Below are positions 10,001 through 18,759 of a stretch of DNA of 64,000 nt, piece by piece. The DNA is from Porticoccaceae bacterium (lineage in GTDB: Bacteria; Pseudomonadota; Gammaproteobacteria; Pseudomonadales; Porticoccaceae). The translations under genes were made by a program, and so were the position numbers. Below the pieces are notes generated by a model that made no database searches, had not been told where the DNA came from, and saw nothing but the letters and a program-made list of their open reading frames with translations. How positions within the stretch are numbered: position 1 is the stretch's first letter; every line of letters starts with the position of its first letter. Where the stretch lies: positions 62,001 through 126,000 of the forward strand of contig JABILI010000014.1 of the NCBI GenBank assembly GCA_018654575.1, read 5' to 3'.

Positions 10001-10449
10001 TAGTGAACCTGTGGTTGCTCGCCGGGATCTGATAGATCGCCCAATTCGGTCTCTAAAGCGAACTGGCTGGCGATATAGCGACAAAATCCGTCAATAGTCT
10101 GAATTCGTAAGCGGCCAGGTAAATCCAATAGATTCCAGTCACGCTGCTGGTCTCTGGCGAGCGCTAGACGGGCTAAATCCCATGTCTCGGCTTGATACTC
10201 ATCATCAGGCCGCGGGTGGTAAGCAGCAAGTTGAAGGGCACTATGAACTCGACTAGCCATTTCCGCAGCAGCTTTGCGCGTAAAGGTAATACTCAGTATC
10301 TCTTCAGGGTTGTCGACAGTGCACAATAACCGCAGAACCCTCTGGGTAATAAGCCCGGTCTTCCCAGACCCAGCGGGGGCAGAGACAATAAAACTTCTCT
10401 CAGTATCGAGCGCTTGGCTGCGCAGGGCTTGGTCAGCAACTATGCTCAT
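7039..10449 (-). CDS. UvrD/Rep-family helicase-nuclease, AddA-like
   Basis: This 1136-residue superfamily 1A helicase has Walker A (SAPAGSGKTGLITQRVL) at about residue 20, Walker B (LVDEFQDTSQTQIKLL) at about 410 and the motif III-VI regions (VGDAMQSLYSFRNANVGLF, TIHKSKGLEFDHVFLPG, RVLYVASTRA). A RecB/AddA-type nuclease motif (RWIVDYKFTAPN) lies near the C-terminus. It overlaps the upstream nuclease gene by four bases (ATGA), showing translational coupling. The two probably form an AddAB-like complex that resects double-strand breaks for RecA. The relation to a known family of paired gammaproteobacterial repair proteins is from memory. Confidence 0.88.
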   Translation of the reverse strand: MSIVADQALRSQALDTERSFIVSAPAGSGKTGLITQRVLRLLCTVDNPEEILSITFTRKAAAEMASRVHSALQLAAYHPRPDDEYQAETWDLARLALARDQQRDWNLLDLPGRLRIQTIDGFCRYIASQFALETELGDLSDPGEQPQVHYSAAARSLLGKLEGDDTTAQYLEVLLRHTGNDLSRCETLLADILNKREQWLPLIYDAAGNQAYFKQVIEGIVAETLFELSDVLMPIAGQLIELVDFAATHLPPEKNPALQELAGIADFPDDDLAGIGQWKTVLRMLVTQKGELRKSVTKNDGFPTEEKAAKARMKELLEWCSEQGAIVDLIANVLHLPDAEISESQQALLDALGFLLPKLAAELNEQFRLHDLCDYSSITLSALQALEPCPEDAGISDITLRMDYQLRHILVDEFQDTSQTQIKLLKALISGWEPGDGRSLFLVGDAMQSLYSFRNANVGLFINSQRHPIGPVSCIPLALTTNFRSNEGIVDWVNTVFQDAFPTRPDISRGAIPYSPSIAHKGAETDPAVSFQGFLGSGYEMSEAEEIALKCKEINNKYSDQSIAILVRGRSHLRAIIPALRRMGLNWQAHDIMPLASRMPVVDLMSMTRALLSPADRIGWLSLLRAPFCGLGMSDLLLLTNSTQRNAYRGDPIIEQLGTILSSNSFYEFSSYGQTSLQRIVPVLLNAWENRGRNNFRNALEHTWQQLGGPASLSGGADLSDVRRYLDLVETWQMAGIINDWANFELAVDKLYAEPSPVNIQVEQSKNIIQVMTIHKSKGLEFDHVFLPGLTRRSASDKKPLLRWQEHIDSDSQSTLVMAPLGAYDEEDDPVYSYLKHEAGVKSRLENTRVLYVASTRAIKHLYLFSEVKAAKNGTWETPSKNTLLAPVWSFIKQGVDAGRYQVIDTNVEEGLSGQRAISPILQHIRRLPESYEIPTASTVAIETGRNETTPAETKTLDPNLNRRARHLGTVMHRTLKQLANEGIKAWPESRLARLPLSWSAQLKELGIIVDKSELSELVAALQTMLKDPKGQWMLEAHEDAQCEVALGYYRADSHEAGTSVIDRTFISDGTRWIVDYKFTAPNDHETVEMFEERQINAYKKQLSHYVRLYRDLAPEPVSSALYFPKIGLFSEVYVD

Positions 10450-13091
10450 TGGTTGCTCTTGTTTAACAATTCAGTATTTATATCCGACTCTTCATGCCAT
10501 CGATTTAATGGTAATAGGTGAGTCTGATACTGAAAGCTTCCAGTGTCGAATACTTCGACCTGAGCTACGCCACTGGTGAATTCGTCAGCCAAGCCCTTAA
10601 TAGCTGATTGCCACTGACTCACTTGGGCATCCCAGCTATCTAGTGGTTTTACGTCCGCAATCAACTCACTTTCACTAGTGCCGGTAAATTTAATCTTACC
10701 GGCTTTAACTTGAGCGAAGGCACAGCCCTTAGCCTGTGGCTCACTAGCCAAAACATAAAGAGGCAACTGTGGATCTTTTGGCCTATCTCCTTGCCAATGC
10801 GATGCGGTTACTTCCCCTGATTTATAATCAATAACTACTAAATCACCATCCACCGAGTCGATACGGTCTAGCTTTAGTGATATTTCTAGGTCGCCAAACC
10901 TCAGGCGTTGGCTACATTCCAGGTCAATGACAGAAAAGGGGGGTCGCTGTTTTTCTAGCTCCAGCCAGGCCAATAATAGTTTTTCGAGCCTAGTCTGTTC
11001 CAACGCCCGATAGCGGTTACCCCGAAGAATAGAATGCCGAGGAATGAATTCGTGTAAGGTTTCATTGATAGTCTCGGTCAAGATCTCGTGCAGTGCTGCG
11101 CTTGTTAAGTTGTATAGGGACGAAGAATTGTCCCACTGGCGCCAGAGTCGGAACAAAATATCATGTAACAAAGACCCACGATCCTTAGCAGAAAGTCCCT
11201 GACTTGGCTCTTCCAAAGGCTCCGCCTTCAGGCGGTGAACGGCGAATGCATTGAAAGGGCAGAGTGACTGGTTTTTTAACAGTGTACTTCCGGTTCTTAT
11301 GGTTTCCTTGTCAGGATCGTAAGGCGGTGCACTATCTTTAAAGACTTCGTATTGATGAGCTGGAGTTAACCACCGGGGGTGCGGTGTAACATCGTCAGCA
11401 ATAACTTCACTATTTACACGCGGATCAAGCCTCAGAAGCGGACTCGGCTCCATTTGCTCTTCACCCTTTAATTCTGGATAACTGAGCAACAGCCGACCTG
11501 TGTTGTTTTTAAATCCCTGCAAGAGAGATTGAGCTATTTCAAGCTCGCGCTCAGGTAGGCTATGGGGCATCGCATGAAGACGCTGAAAGCTAGCAGGAAG
11601 AAGCGAATTTATGGCCACCGAGGCAGGGAAGTTCTGGCTATGCATGCCAGTGATCCACAGCTGATCAAAGCGCAGGCCATCGCCTTCCAATAGTCCGAGA
11701 ATCTGCAGGGGGGCATCAGCGGTCTGAGGGTGAAACACTGCATCTTGAGCAAGCAGCCTTAATTGCTTTAGTGCGCTGTTGAAGCCCACCTCAATTAACA
11801 AATTATCAAGCTCGCTGAACTCCTCGAGTAATCTATCCCAGTGCGCTCTCTGCTGATATTCCGCACTATCTAGGCTTCTACTCCCGGGCCAGCCAAGATC
11901 ATTTAAAACAGATTTAAACATCAGCGCCCAACTCGAATAGTCTTGCTTAGTGACCTCTGTAACTGCACGAGAGTCTCGTGTCGTTATGAGTGGCCGCAGT
12001 ATTAGGTCCGTGTGCTCACTGTTGTCTTCTGATGAATTGGGCATCACTTCATTAAGAAATTCGCGCAAATCATATGTGAAGCGACTTGCCGCCCTCAACC
12101 TGTTTTCAGCATCAACCCGAAATGAGATGGGTAGTCTGTCAAATAACGAATGCGGGCTGTAAAGAATTGTTATCCAAGCTTCAAGTGGATACTGTTGCTT
12201 CAGCATCCCGATCAAGTCTAGTGCCTGGCTCACTATCGCGGTCGCCGAAAGAGAAATGCCAGCAGAGATATTGACTACTGGATTAATCTTCTCAGTCTGA
12301 CAGGCTTCGGCAATCACCCGAGCAACTGCCGCCAAATTATCTTTAAGATCAGGAATAATAATGCCAATTCGTTCATCTTTATTTATTTTAAGCTGTTGTG
12401 CAGCCCAGTGAGCCGCAAGCCTCAGTTCTTCGGCCGGGCTAGCTACGTTTAATACTGAAGCCTGTGTCTGACTAATAGGTGTCTTAATAGTGGTGCACTG
12501 TCGCGAGGCCTCATTAATGATATTAGACTGAATGGGAGGAATTGACTGGAAGCCATACAAAACGATCTCATCTTCGATGGGTAGAGCACCAGCTTCAAAG
12601 CCCCTAGCTATGCTGTGCCAACTTTGTGCGGTGGTCACTAAATTGTTTCTGTGAAGTAACCCATCAAAGCTTTGAGCCCATTGTTTAAAGTAATCTGCGG
12701 CAGGAGAGTCGCTTGGCACGTCAGGGTACGCTAGGTTCCACTGTTGAAGCCTGCTGAGCGTATCGTCAGCAAGCTTGGCATACTTGGAGCTAAGCTCTGG
12801 ATGGTTGAGCTTAATCGCTCGCTCCCAGTAGTATCGGCTTTGTTGCTGCCCAACTATTCCTAACCCAGCTACCAGATCATGATTTTGGTCTTGAAGTTCA
12901 TCCCAACAAAAACGTAACCAATGATCAATTGAGAAGACTCGTGGTGCCTGCCAAACCCTTCGGTCATCGCGGTTAGCGATTGCCCATGCATCCGTGATCT
13001 TCGCAGCTAGACGATGATTAGGCGTGAGGATAAGTCGATCACCCTCTATAAATTCACGAAATAGGCTGATATTAATTAAAGGAGCTAACAT
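10446..13091 (-). CDS. AddB-like PD-(D/E)XK nuclease, probable DNA repair protein
   Basis: This 881-residue protein is the partner of the AddA-like helicase that follows it with a four-base overlap. The N-terminus (GDRLILTPNHRLAAKI) and central region resemble an inactivated helicase fold as in AddB. The C-terminal nuclease domain shows GSLLHDILFRLWR (His), LKLDRIDSVDGDLVVIDYKSGE (Asp...DxK) and QLPLYVL (Gln). The conserved cysteine before the domain (LCPFNAFAVHRL) is present, but the cluster of three Cys expected after the QLxxY motif in iron-sulfur AddB proteins is absent, so no cluster is predicted. It matches the family annotated as 'probable DNA repair protein' in gammaproteobacteria. 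Confidence 0.85.
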   Translation of the reverse strand: MLAPLINISLFREFIEGDRLILTPNHRLAAKITDAWAIANRDDRRVWQAPRVFSIDHWLRFCWDELQDQNHDLVAGLGIVGQQQSRYYWERAIKLNHPELSSKYAKLADDTLSRLQQWNLAYPDVPSDSPAADYFKQWAQSFDGLLHRNNLVTTAQSWHSIARGFEAGALPIEDEIVLYGFQSIPPIQSNIINEASRQCTTIKTPISQTQASVLNVASPAEELRLAAHWAAQQLKINKDERIGIIIPDLKDNLAAVARVIAEACQTEKINPVVNISAGISLSATAIVSQALDLIGMLKQQYPLEAWITILYSPHSLFDRLPISFRVDAENRLRAASRFTYDLREFLNEVMPNSSEDNSEHTDLILRPLITTRDSRAVTEVTKQDYSSWALMFKSVLNDLGWPGSRSLDSAEYQQRAHWDRLLEEFSELDNLLIEVGFNSALKQLRLLAQDAVFHPQTADAPLQILGLLEGDGLRFDQLWITGMHSQNFPASVAINSLLPASFQRLHAMPHSLPERELEIAQSLLQGFKNNTGRLLLSYPELKGEEQMEPSPLLRLDPRVNSEVIADDVTPHPRWLTPAHQYEVFKDSAPPYDPDKETIRTGSTLLKNQSLCPFNAFAVHRLKAEPLEEPSQGLSAKDRGSLLHDILFRLWRQWDNSSSLYNLTSAALHEILTETINETLHEFIPRHSILRGNRYRALEQTRLEKLLLAWLELEKQRPPFSVIDLECSQRLRFGDLEISLKLDRIDSVDGDLVVIDYKSGEVTASHWQGDRPKDPQLPLYVLASEPQAKGCAFAQVKAGKIKFTGTSESELIADVKPLDSWDAQVSQWQSAIKGLADEFTSGVAQVEVFDTGSFQYQTHLLPLNRWHEESDINTELLNKSNQ

Positions 13092-13179
13092 AGTTGCTTG
13101 GTCGGATGCTGTATAAAAAATAGAACTCTATAATCGCAAAACAATGATGTAATTGACAGTAGACTGTTACAATAAAGTT

Positions 13180-14457
13180 ATGGAATTTTCTATTAGCCTC
13201 AGTTTAGTTTTTGCAACATTGATTGGCCTTATCGTCGGATTGGTTTTGGGCGTGTTTTTTACGCGTTCGAAAGAGAGCGTAGATGAGGGTATTGATAATG
13301 CAGAATTAATGTCCATGAACAGGGTTCTTGAAGAAAGACTCTCAAATCAGCAATCCCAGTATGAAGCGCAATTGAAGCTCCTGCAGGATGCTAAGCAAAG
13401 TCTCAGCCAAGAGTTTGAAAACTTAGCAAACCGGATATTTGAGGACAAACAGGCCAAGTTTTCCGTACAGAGCAAAGAGGCTCTTGAGGTATCTCTTAGC
13501 CCTTTGCGGAGAGATATTGGGGACTTCCGGAAACAAGTTGAGACTGTATATGACAAAGAAAATGCAGACCGCAATAAGCTTGTCGGCCAGATTAGTGAAC
13601 TACAAAAACAAACCTTACAAATTTCAGCCGACGCTGTGAGCCTTGCGAATGCTCTGCGCGGTGATAATAAAGCTCAAGGAAATTGGGGCGAGTTTGTCCT
13701 TGAGAAACTTCTTGAAGACTCTGGCCTTACAAAGGGCCGCGAGTATGACACTCAGGTTGCCTTGAAGGACGACGATGGTAAGCGACGTAATCCTGACGTC
13801 ATTATCCACCTCCCTGAAGGTAGAGATATCATAATCGATGCTAAGGTTAGCTTGGTTGATTATGAGCGATATTTCCATGCTGATGATGATGAGATCAAGC
13901 AGCAGTGCTTGAAACAACATCTGTCTTCGCTTGGAGCTCATATTAAGGGCTTAAGTGTTAAGGATTACGAGAGTTTAGAGGGCGTTAATAGTCTTGATTT
14001 TGTCCTCATCTTTATTCCTGTCGAGGCCGCATTTATGGTGGCCTTAGATCGGGCCCCTGAGATCATGCGCGACGCTTATGACCGAGGCATCATCCTAGTT
14101 AGCCCAAGCACTCTTATGGTGACCTTAAGAACCATTAAGAATCTTTGGCGTTACGCAGACCAGAACCGAAACGCTCAGGTAATTGCCAATAAGGCAGGGG
14201 CTCTCTACGATCAATTTGTTCGCTATGTTGAAGCCCTTGATGACGTTGGTCGGCATCTTGATAAAGGCAAAGAGGCTTGGGACACGGCACACAAGCGGTT
14301 AGTTAGTGGCAAAGGTAATCTTGTTCGACGCACGGAGGAGTTGAAGACGCTAGGCGCTAAGGCCAAGAAAAGCCTGCCTGACAATATGGTGTCTATGGCA
14401 ACTCAAAACGCTCAGCTACCAGGCTTAAGCGGTCTTCCCGATGAGAGCGAGACATAG
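13180..14457 (+). CDS. rmuC: DNA recombination protein RmuC
   Basis: The start is set at the ATG at 13180 (MEFSISLSLV), nine codons inside the TTG-started ORF, because this gives a clean N-terminal membrane anchor (FATLIGLIVGLVLGVFF). A long coiled coil follows (about residues 35-150). Then comes the RmuC nuclease-like core with GNWGEFVLEKLLEDSGL, NPDVIIHLPEGRDIIIDAKV and FVLIFIPVEAAFMVAL; the DAK and PDV pieces resemble PD-(D/E)XK active sites. RmuC limits inversions at short inverted repeats in E. coli. It is divergent from the AddAB-like pair and one base overlaps the next gene. Confidence 0.92.
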   Translation: MEFSISLSLVFATLIGLIVGLVLGVFFTRSKESVDEGIDNAELMSMNRVLEERLSNQQSQYEAQLKLLQDAKQSLSQEFENLANRIFEDKQAKFSVQSKEALEVSLSPLRRDIGDFRKQVETVYDKENADRNKLVGQISELQKQTLQISADAVSLANALRGDNKAQGNWGEFVLEKLLEDSGLTKGREYDTQVALKDDDGKRRNPDVIIHLPEGRDIIIDAKVSLVDYERYFHADDDEIKQQCLKQHLSSLGAHIKGLSVKDYESLEGVNSLDFVLIFIPVEAAFMVALDRAPEIMRDAYDRGIILVSPSTLMVTLRTIKNLWRYADQNRNAQVIANKAGALYDQFVRYVEALDDVGRHLDKGKEAWDTAHKRLVSGKGNLVRRTEELKTLGAKAKKSLPDNMVSMATQNAQLPGLSGLPDESET

Positions 14458-14915
14458 TGACATCTGGACTCATACTCATTGGTGGGGCTGTGATTGTGAT
14501 CTTGACTGGCTATGCCTTTTACTTAGGTATGCAGTTAAAGCGCCAGAAGTCACGCCAAGAACAGGCTGATAAAGAGCTCAGAGAGGATCTTGAGCGCAGT
14601 GATAGTGATGCTAGAAAATCGGTTCAAATCATTGCCAAAGCGCTGATGCAGAAGGATTTAACCGAGACCGAGGCCGCCATGCGAATTGGCTTTCTGAGTC
14701 AAAAAATTGCAGCTAACCCTGAGGAAAAAATGTTGTTTTCGGTCTTTCAACAGCTTGCTGAAGCAACCTCTCATGTTCCTATACTTGTCGACTGGCAGGC
14801 TCTAGAGGCGTCAGAAAAGAGCCGATTGACAAAGGAAAGAACGGCTATTGAGAGCAAGTATAGTGAGTTTGTGCAAGCCAGTGGTGAGCAGTTAACCAGG
14901 CTCCGATTAAGTTAA
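14457..14915 (+). CDS. DUF2489-type membrane-anchored protein
   Basis: The 152-residue protein starts at a GTG whose first base is the last base of the rmuC stop codon, so it is translationally coupled to rmuC. It has one N-terminal membrane segment (LILIGGAVIVILTGYAFYLG) and a charged helical domain containing ETEAAMRIGFLSQKI. This looks like the DUF2489 family of gammaproteobacteria, whose function is unknown. The end overlaps the convergent trmA by four bases. Confidence 0.7.
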   Translation: MTSGLILIGGAVIVILTGYAFYLGMQLKRQKSRQEQADKELREDLERSDSDARKSVQIIAKALMQKDLTETEAAMRIGFLSQKIAANPEEKMLFSVFQQLAEATSHVPILVDWQALEASEKSRLTKERTAIESKYSEFVQASGEQLTRLRLS

Positions 14916-16021
14916 TTACGCCGCTTTAACAAAACACCACTCTCTAGGTGGTGGGTCCAAGGAAATTGGTCAAATACAGCTACATTGCTTATTTCGTGGG
15001 TTTTCACCAACTCTTCCAAGTTCCGCATGAGGGTTTCTGGGTTACAAGAAATATAGAGCACACTTTCAAATTGCGAGACTAGCTTGAGCGTATCATCGTC
15101 TAACCCAGCGCGTGGTGGGTCGACGAAGATAGTAGAAAAATTATAACTCCCCAAATCAATCTCTTTCAGACGCCTAAAGGGGCGGTCTCCATTTAGTGCT
15201 TGGGTTACCTCCTCACTGGACAGTCGAACCACGGTGACATTGCCGACACCATTCAGCGCAAAGTTAGTGTGCGCAGACGCCACAGACACTTTGGACACCT
15301 CTGTGGCTAACACTTGTCGATAATGCTGAGCTAGAACAGCAGTAAAATTGCCATTACCACAGTACAGCTCAAGTAGATCGGTACCCTTTGCTATATAACT
15401 GCAGCACTCACTGGCCCATGTAAGCATTTTCACATTAATATTAGCATTGGGTTGAGTGAAGCCAGACTCAACTTGCTGATACAAGTAATCTTTGCCTTGG
15501 ACCCTCAATTTTTCAGTCACGTAGTCCTGTGTTAAAACTATCTTTTGTTTGCGACTACGTCCAATAATGCTAATGCCTAGAGTCTTTTGCAGGCCTAAAG
15601 CCTCCGACTCCCAAATTGCATCTAATGGCCGGTGATAGATCAAGGTAATCAGAGCTTCACCGCTGGTAGTGGTCAAATACTCAGCGCTAAATAGCCGCTG
15701 ACTAAGCACTGGACTCGCATTTATAGCGCCTAATAACTGAGGCATGAGGGTGTTAATCAACGCGCCCCCAATAGGGAAACCATGGATTATGTAGGGCCGC
15801 TTTTCTCCAGAACGATTCATCGCATAGTAAGCAGACCCATGTTCATGCCAAATTCGAAATTCAGCCCGCATACGGAAATTTAACGGCGCTGAAGGGTAGA
15901 TCGTAACTGAATAGTCACCTAGAGCCCCAAGAGCGTTTCTATAGACGGCGATTTTGGCATCGAGTTGCAGTTGATAATTGTTGGCATTGTATTCAATCGA
16001 AGGCGTCGATATGTCAGTCAT
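14912..16021 (-). CDS. trmA: tRNA (uracil(54)-C(5))-methyltransferase TrmA
   Basis: TrmA makes ribothymidine at position 54 in the T-loop of nearly all tRNAs. The 369-residue length matches E. coli. The start of the catalytic domain shows the SAM motif LELYCGNGNFTAVL, followed by FVDPPRAGLDDDTL, the nucleophilic Cys in VLYISCNPETLMRNL and the base Glu in FPWTHHLESGVLL. The N-terminal RNA-binding part has FRMRAEFRIWHEHG. The start overlaps the end of phhB by four bases, so the two genes are coupled. It lacks the iron-sulfur cysteines of RlmD, which supports TrmA. Confidence 0.94.
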   Translation of the reverse strand: MTDISTPSIEYNANNYQLQLDAKIAVYRNALGALGDYSVTIYPSAPLNFRMRAEFRIWHEHGSAYYAMNRSGEKRPYIIHGFPIGGALINTLMPQLLGAINASPVLSQRLFSAEYLTTTSGEALITLIYHRPLDAIWESEALGLQKTLGISIIGRSRKQKIVLTQDYVTEKLRVQGKDYLYQQVESGFTQPNANINVKMLTWASECCSYIAKGTDLLELYCGNGNFTAVLAQHYRQVLATEVSKVSVASAHTNFALNGVGNVTVVRLSSEEVTQALNGDRPFRRLKEIDLGSYNFSTIFVDPPRAGLDDDTLKLVSQFESVLYISCNPETLMRNLEELVKTHEISNVAVFDQFPWTHHLESGVLLKRRN

Positions 16022-16362
16022 AAGGCGTTGTAGATCTCATCAGTTTTCGCGGCCATCACAAAATCATTTAGATGCAGCCCACCAATACTATGACTCCACC
16101 ATGACACTCTAATACGTCGCCATTCGACTAAAAGGGCGGGATGGTGATTACCGTCTTCCGCAATCAAGGTGATTTGATTGGCAAAAGCCATTGCCTGAAC
16201 AAAGTTATCAACCTGGTAAACGCGAGACAGTTGCGCAGTACCGCTGTTAAGCTCGATCTGCCAATCAACTATCTGTTGTACCAACTCACGTTGTTGCTCG
16301 TCAGTTAGCTTAGGTGCGCCCTTAGGTGTCGCGGCACTGGGGTATTCACTCAAACGTTTCAT
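16018..16362 (-). CDS. phhB: Pterin-4a-carbinolamine dehydratase (4a-hydroxytetrahydrobiopterin dehydratase)
   Basis: The enzyme dehydrates 4a-hydroxytetrahydropterin, recycling the cofactor of phenylalanine hydroxylase. The 114-residue length is standard. The active-site histidines are in DGNHHPALLVEW, followed by IRVSWWSHSIGGLHLNDF with the conserved His and Gly-Gly-Leu. No phenylalanine hydroxylase gene is next to it, so the assignment rests on the protein alone. In this operon-like run it precedes trmA with an overlap and follows tusE by 11 bases. Confidence 0.9.
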   Translation of the reverse strand: MKRLSEYPSAATPKGAPKLTDEQQRELVQQIVDWQIELNSGTAQLSRVYQVDNFVQAMAFANQITLIAEDGNHHPALLVEWRRIRVSWWSHSIGGLHLNDFVMAAKTDEIYNAL

Positions 16363-16373
16363 AAATAGGGCGC

Positions 16374-16676
16374 CTACAAACAGTTCTTGGGTCTAGGTAG
16401 CCCAGCCAACTGGGCTACGATCTTGGCGGGGCTGCCAGGAAATAATTGATTTAAATAGATGCTACGGCCTTTATTAACACCCAAGGCAGCAGTAACGGTC
16501 TTACATAAGGGTCTCATTGAGGGGGAAAAACCATAATCCTTGTAGAAATCCCTTGCCAACAACAACACCTCGACATGCTCATCGATGATCTTAATATTCT
16601 GCTCTAACCCAAGCGCAGCAGCATGCTCAGGCGTCCACTGAGGCAATTTAGCAAGATAGTTATTGTCGTCCGACAT
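16374..16676 (-). CDS. tusE: TusE/DsrC-type sulfurtransferase
   Basis: TusE accepts persulfide sulfur from TusBCD and passes it to MnmA for 2-thiolation of U34 in tRNAs. The protein is 100 residues with the family pattern WTPEHAAALG, DEHVEVLLLARDFYKDYG, PLCKTVTAALG and GKSIYLNQLFPGSPA-like text. It ends in LAGLPRPKNCL, where the penultimate Cys is the sulfur carrier. Only this single terminal Cys is typical of TusE rather than of the two-Cys DsrC of sulfite reduction. Adjacency to yccA is the conserved gammaproteobacterial order. tusBCD are not in the window. Confidence 0.9.
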   Translation of the reverse strand: MSDDNNYLAKLPQWTPEHAAALGLEQNIKIIDEHVEVLLLARDFYKDYGFSPSMRPLCKTVTAALGVNKGRSIYLNQLFPGSPAKIVAQLAGLPRPKNCL

Positions 16677-16693
16677 ATATTTAGTCGCTCATC

Positions 16694-16722
16694 AAAAAAG
16701 CCCTGCTATTAAACAGGGCTTT
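16694..16722 (-). terminator. Rho-independent terminator downstream of yccA
   Basis: A nine-base-pair stem (AAAGCCCTG / CAGGGCTTT, loop of 7) is preceded on the plus strand by AAAA, which reads as a U-run after the hairpin on the minus strand. It lies between the end of the yccA-like gene and the start of tusE, so it separates these two same-strand genes into different transcripts. Confidence 0.85.
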
Positions 16723-16744
16723 GCGTAAAACGTACACTGGCTGG

Positions 16745-17428
16745 TTAATCATCACCCATAATACCAAATATACTAAGAAGGCTCAGGAAGAGATTGTAGA
16801 TCATTACAAACAGCATCACGGTGGCAGAGATGTAGTTGCGCTCACCGCCATGAATAATAGCGCTAGTCTGCCACATGATGATACCAGCGGATAGAAAGGC
16901 GAATACTGCGCTAACTGTTAAAGACAGCAAGGGAATTTGTAAAAACATATTAGCGATGGCGGCAATAAAGGCTACCAGCATGCCAACCATCAAGAAGCCG
17001 GTCATGAAGCTAAGGTTTTTGCGGGTGGTTAACACATAGGCCGACGAAGCGAAAAACACTAACGCGGTCGAACCAAGAGCCAACATTATTGGTTCAGCCC
17101 CTTTAACGGCTAGATACATATTTAAAATAGGCCCCAACGTGAAGCCTAGCCAACCCGTTAGAGCAAACACCCAAAATAAGCCTTTAGAGCTATTTTTGTT
17201 TTTCTCAGTCATCCACAAACACAAAAAGTAGGGTATGAGTGTCATCAGTCCAAAATAGGGTGCATTGATGGCCATGGATATGCCCGCCATAAGGGCGCTA
17301 AAGGCGATAGTTGTCCCAAGCAGCATGTAGGTGCTGCGAAGTACTTTGCTAACCTCAGGGCTAAGAGCCGTGCTTTGAATGCCACTAGACATACTGCTCG
17401 TGCGATACTTTTCAGTTTCCATAATCAC
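16745..17428 (-). CDS. yccA: Bax inhibitor-1/YccA family inner-membrane protein
   Basis: This 227-residue protein has seven predicted membrane helices, as in the BI-1/YccA (UPF0005) family. The C-terminal motif IHGGERNYISATVMLFVMIYN and the preceding SAGIIMWQTSAI are characteristic. In E. coli YccA is a substrate and modulator of the FtsH protease. Its place directly upstream of tusE is a conserved order in gammaproteobacteria. A terminator follows it. The N-terminal 30 residues are polar, also as in YccA. Confidence 0.88.
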   Translation of the reverse strand: MIMETEKYRTSSMSSGIQSTALSPEVSKVLRSTYMLLGTTIAFSALMAGISMAINAPYFGLMTLIPYFLCLWMTEKNKNSSKGLFWVFALTGWLGFTLGPILNMYLAVKGAEPIMLALGSTALVFFASSAYVLTTRKNLSFMTGFLMVGMLVAFIAAIANMFLQIPLLSLTVSAVFAFLSAGIIMWQTSAIIHGGERNYISATVMLFVMIYNLFLSLLSIFGIMGDD

Positions 17429-17523
17429 CTATCCAATAAAGTTAATACAAACAAGGTCGTAATAGTACTCATACGACAGCATATAGCCAGCTAGATTCAA
17501 TACAATTGGTGTATTTGTTGAAT

Positions 17524-18237
17524 TTAAAGGATAGGAAAGGATTCCAGTTCAAAACCATTGCTATCTATACTGAGAGTCCATCCATTAGCATCCCAATCAC
17601 CTAGCACAATACGCTCACCATTATTTAGTTGATGTCTATGTGGCCGGTGAGTATGACCATGGATAAGAACATCAACCGCATGCTTATTCATTACGTTGCT
17701 TACAGCTTCGCCATTAACATCCATTATGGCACTAGCCTTGTTGCTATTGGCCGCTGCACTCTGACGTCTCCACTTAGAGGCGATTCTCTGCCGCAACTTC
17801 AATGGCAAATGAACTAAGCACCAAAGGTAAACGGGATTTCGAGACTTTCGACGAAAGCGCTGGTAGTCGACATCATCAGTACAAAGAGAATCGCCGTGCA
17901 TAACGAGTGCCCGATATCCGTAATATTCAATAGTCTCTTCATCAGCTAGTAATGTGGCGCCGCTTTCTCGCATGAACCGAGCGCCGAGCGTAAAATCCCG
18001 GTTGCCACGTTGTATATAAACGGGAACTTTCTTATTGCTCAACTCTAATAAGGCTTTTTTCACTTGATTAGCCAGATCACTCGGGTCGTCGTCCCCAATC
18101 CACGCTTCAAAGAGATCTCCAAGAATATATAGCGCGTCGGCCTGCGCGGCACGATCCTTTATGAAATCCAAAAACGCCCGGACAATGACCGGGCGTTCAG
18201 GGGACAGGTGTAGGTCTGAAATCATCAGAACAGACAT
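17524..18237 (-). CDS. lpxH: UDP-2,3-diacylglucosamine diphosphatase
   Basis: LpxH hydrolyses UDP-2,3-diacylglucosamine to lipid X and UMP in lipid A synthesis at the inner membrane. The calcineurin-like metal-site motifs are complete: MISDLHLSPERP, LYILGDLFEAWIGDDD, YIQRGNRDFTLG, VMHGDSLCTDDVDYQRFRR and VLIHGHTHRPHRH. The length of 237 residues fits. It lies 12 bases downstream of ppiB on the same strand, a conserved pair in gammaproteobacteria, and is likely cotranscribed with it. Confidence 0.95.
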   Translation of the reverse strand: MSVLMISDLHLSPERPVIVRAFLDFIKDRAAQADALYILGDLFEAWIGDDDPSDLANQVKKALLELSNKKVPVYIQRGNRDFTLGARFMRESGATLLADEETIEYYGYRALVMHGDSLCTDDVDYQRFRRKSRNPVYLWCLVHLPLKLRQRIASKWRRQSAAANSNKASAIMDVNGEAVSNVMNKHAVDVLIHGHTHRPHRHQLNNGERIVLGDWDANGWTLSIDSNGFELESFPIL

Positions 18238-18249
18238 TAAATAGTCACT

Positions 18250-18759
18250 CTATTTATCGGCATACTCTTCGCCAATGACTGTGTCGGTGATCTCTATGAT
18301 ATCGGCCGGTACATCTTGATGGCCGCCAGAATTCCCTGTTTTAACTGCCTTCATGTTATCAACCACATCCATGCCGTCAACGACCTTGCCGAACACGGCG
18401 TAGCCCCAACCTTGGCTGTTCTTGCCTGAATGGTTCAAAAAGCCATTATTAGCAACATTGATAAAGAACTGTGATGATGCTGAGTGCGGGTCACCGGTTC
18501 TTGCCATAGCAAGCGTACCAATCTCGTTTGTGAGTCCGTTGTCAGCTTCGTTTTCGATTGGCGCTCGGCTAGCTTTCTGATTCATGTCAGAGTCCATACC
18601 ACCGCCCTGAACCATGAAGCCGTTAATGACGCGATGGAAAATGGTGCCAGTGAAGAAATCGTCGCGTGCGTACTGTAAGAAGTTAGCCGCGGTTCCGGGT
18701 GCTTTGTCAAAATCAAGCTCAACAGAAAAGTCACCCATCGTGGTCCGAAATGTAATCAT
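18250..18759 (-). CDS. ppiB: Cytoplasmic-type peptidyl-prolyl cis-trans isomerase (cyclophilin)
   Basis: The 169-residue cyclophilin has no signal peptide, so it is the cytoplasmic PpiB type. The catalytic region is visible as [14 protein letters not shown] (Arg, Phe, Gln), followed by [18 protein letters not shown] and [18 protein letters not shown]. The order lpxH-ppiB divergent from glnS-cysS is conserved in gammaproteobacteria. The 200-base divergent region to glnS would contain both promoters. Confidence 0.95.
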   Translation of the reverse strand: MITFRTTMGDFSVELDFDKAPGTAANFLQYARDDFFTGTIFHRVINGFMVQGGGMDSDMNQKASRAPIENEADNGLTNEIGTLAMARTGDPHSASSQFFINVANNGFLNHSGKNSQGWGYAVFGKVVDGMDVVDNMKAVKTGNSGGHQDVPADIIEITDTVIGEEYADK

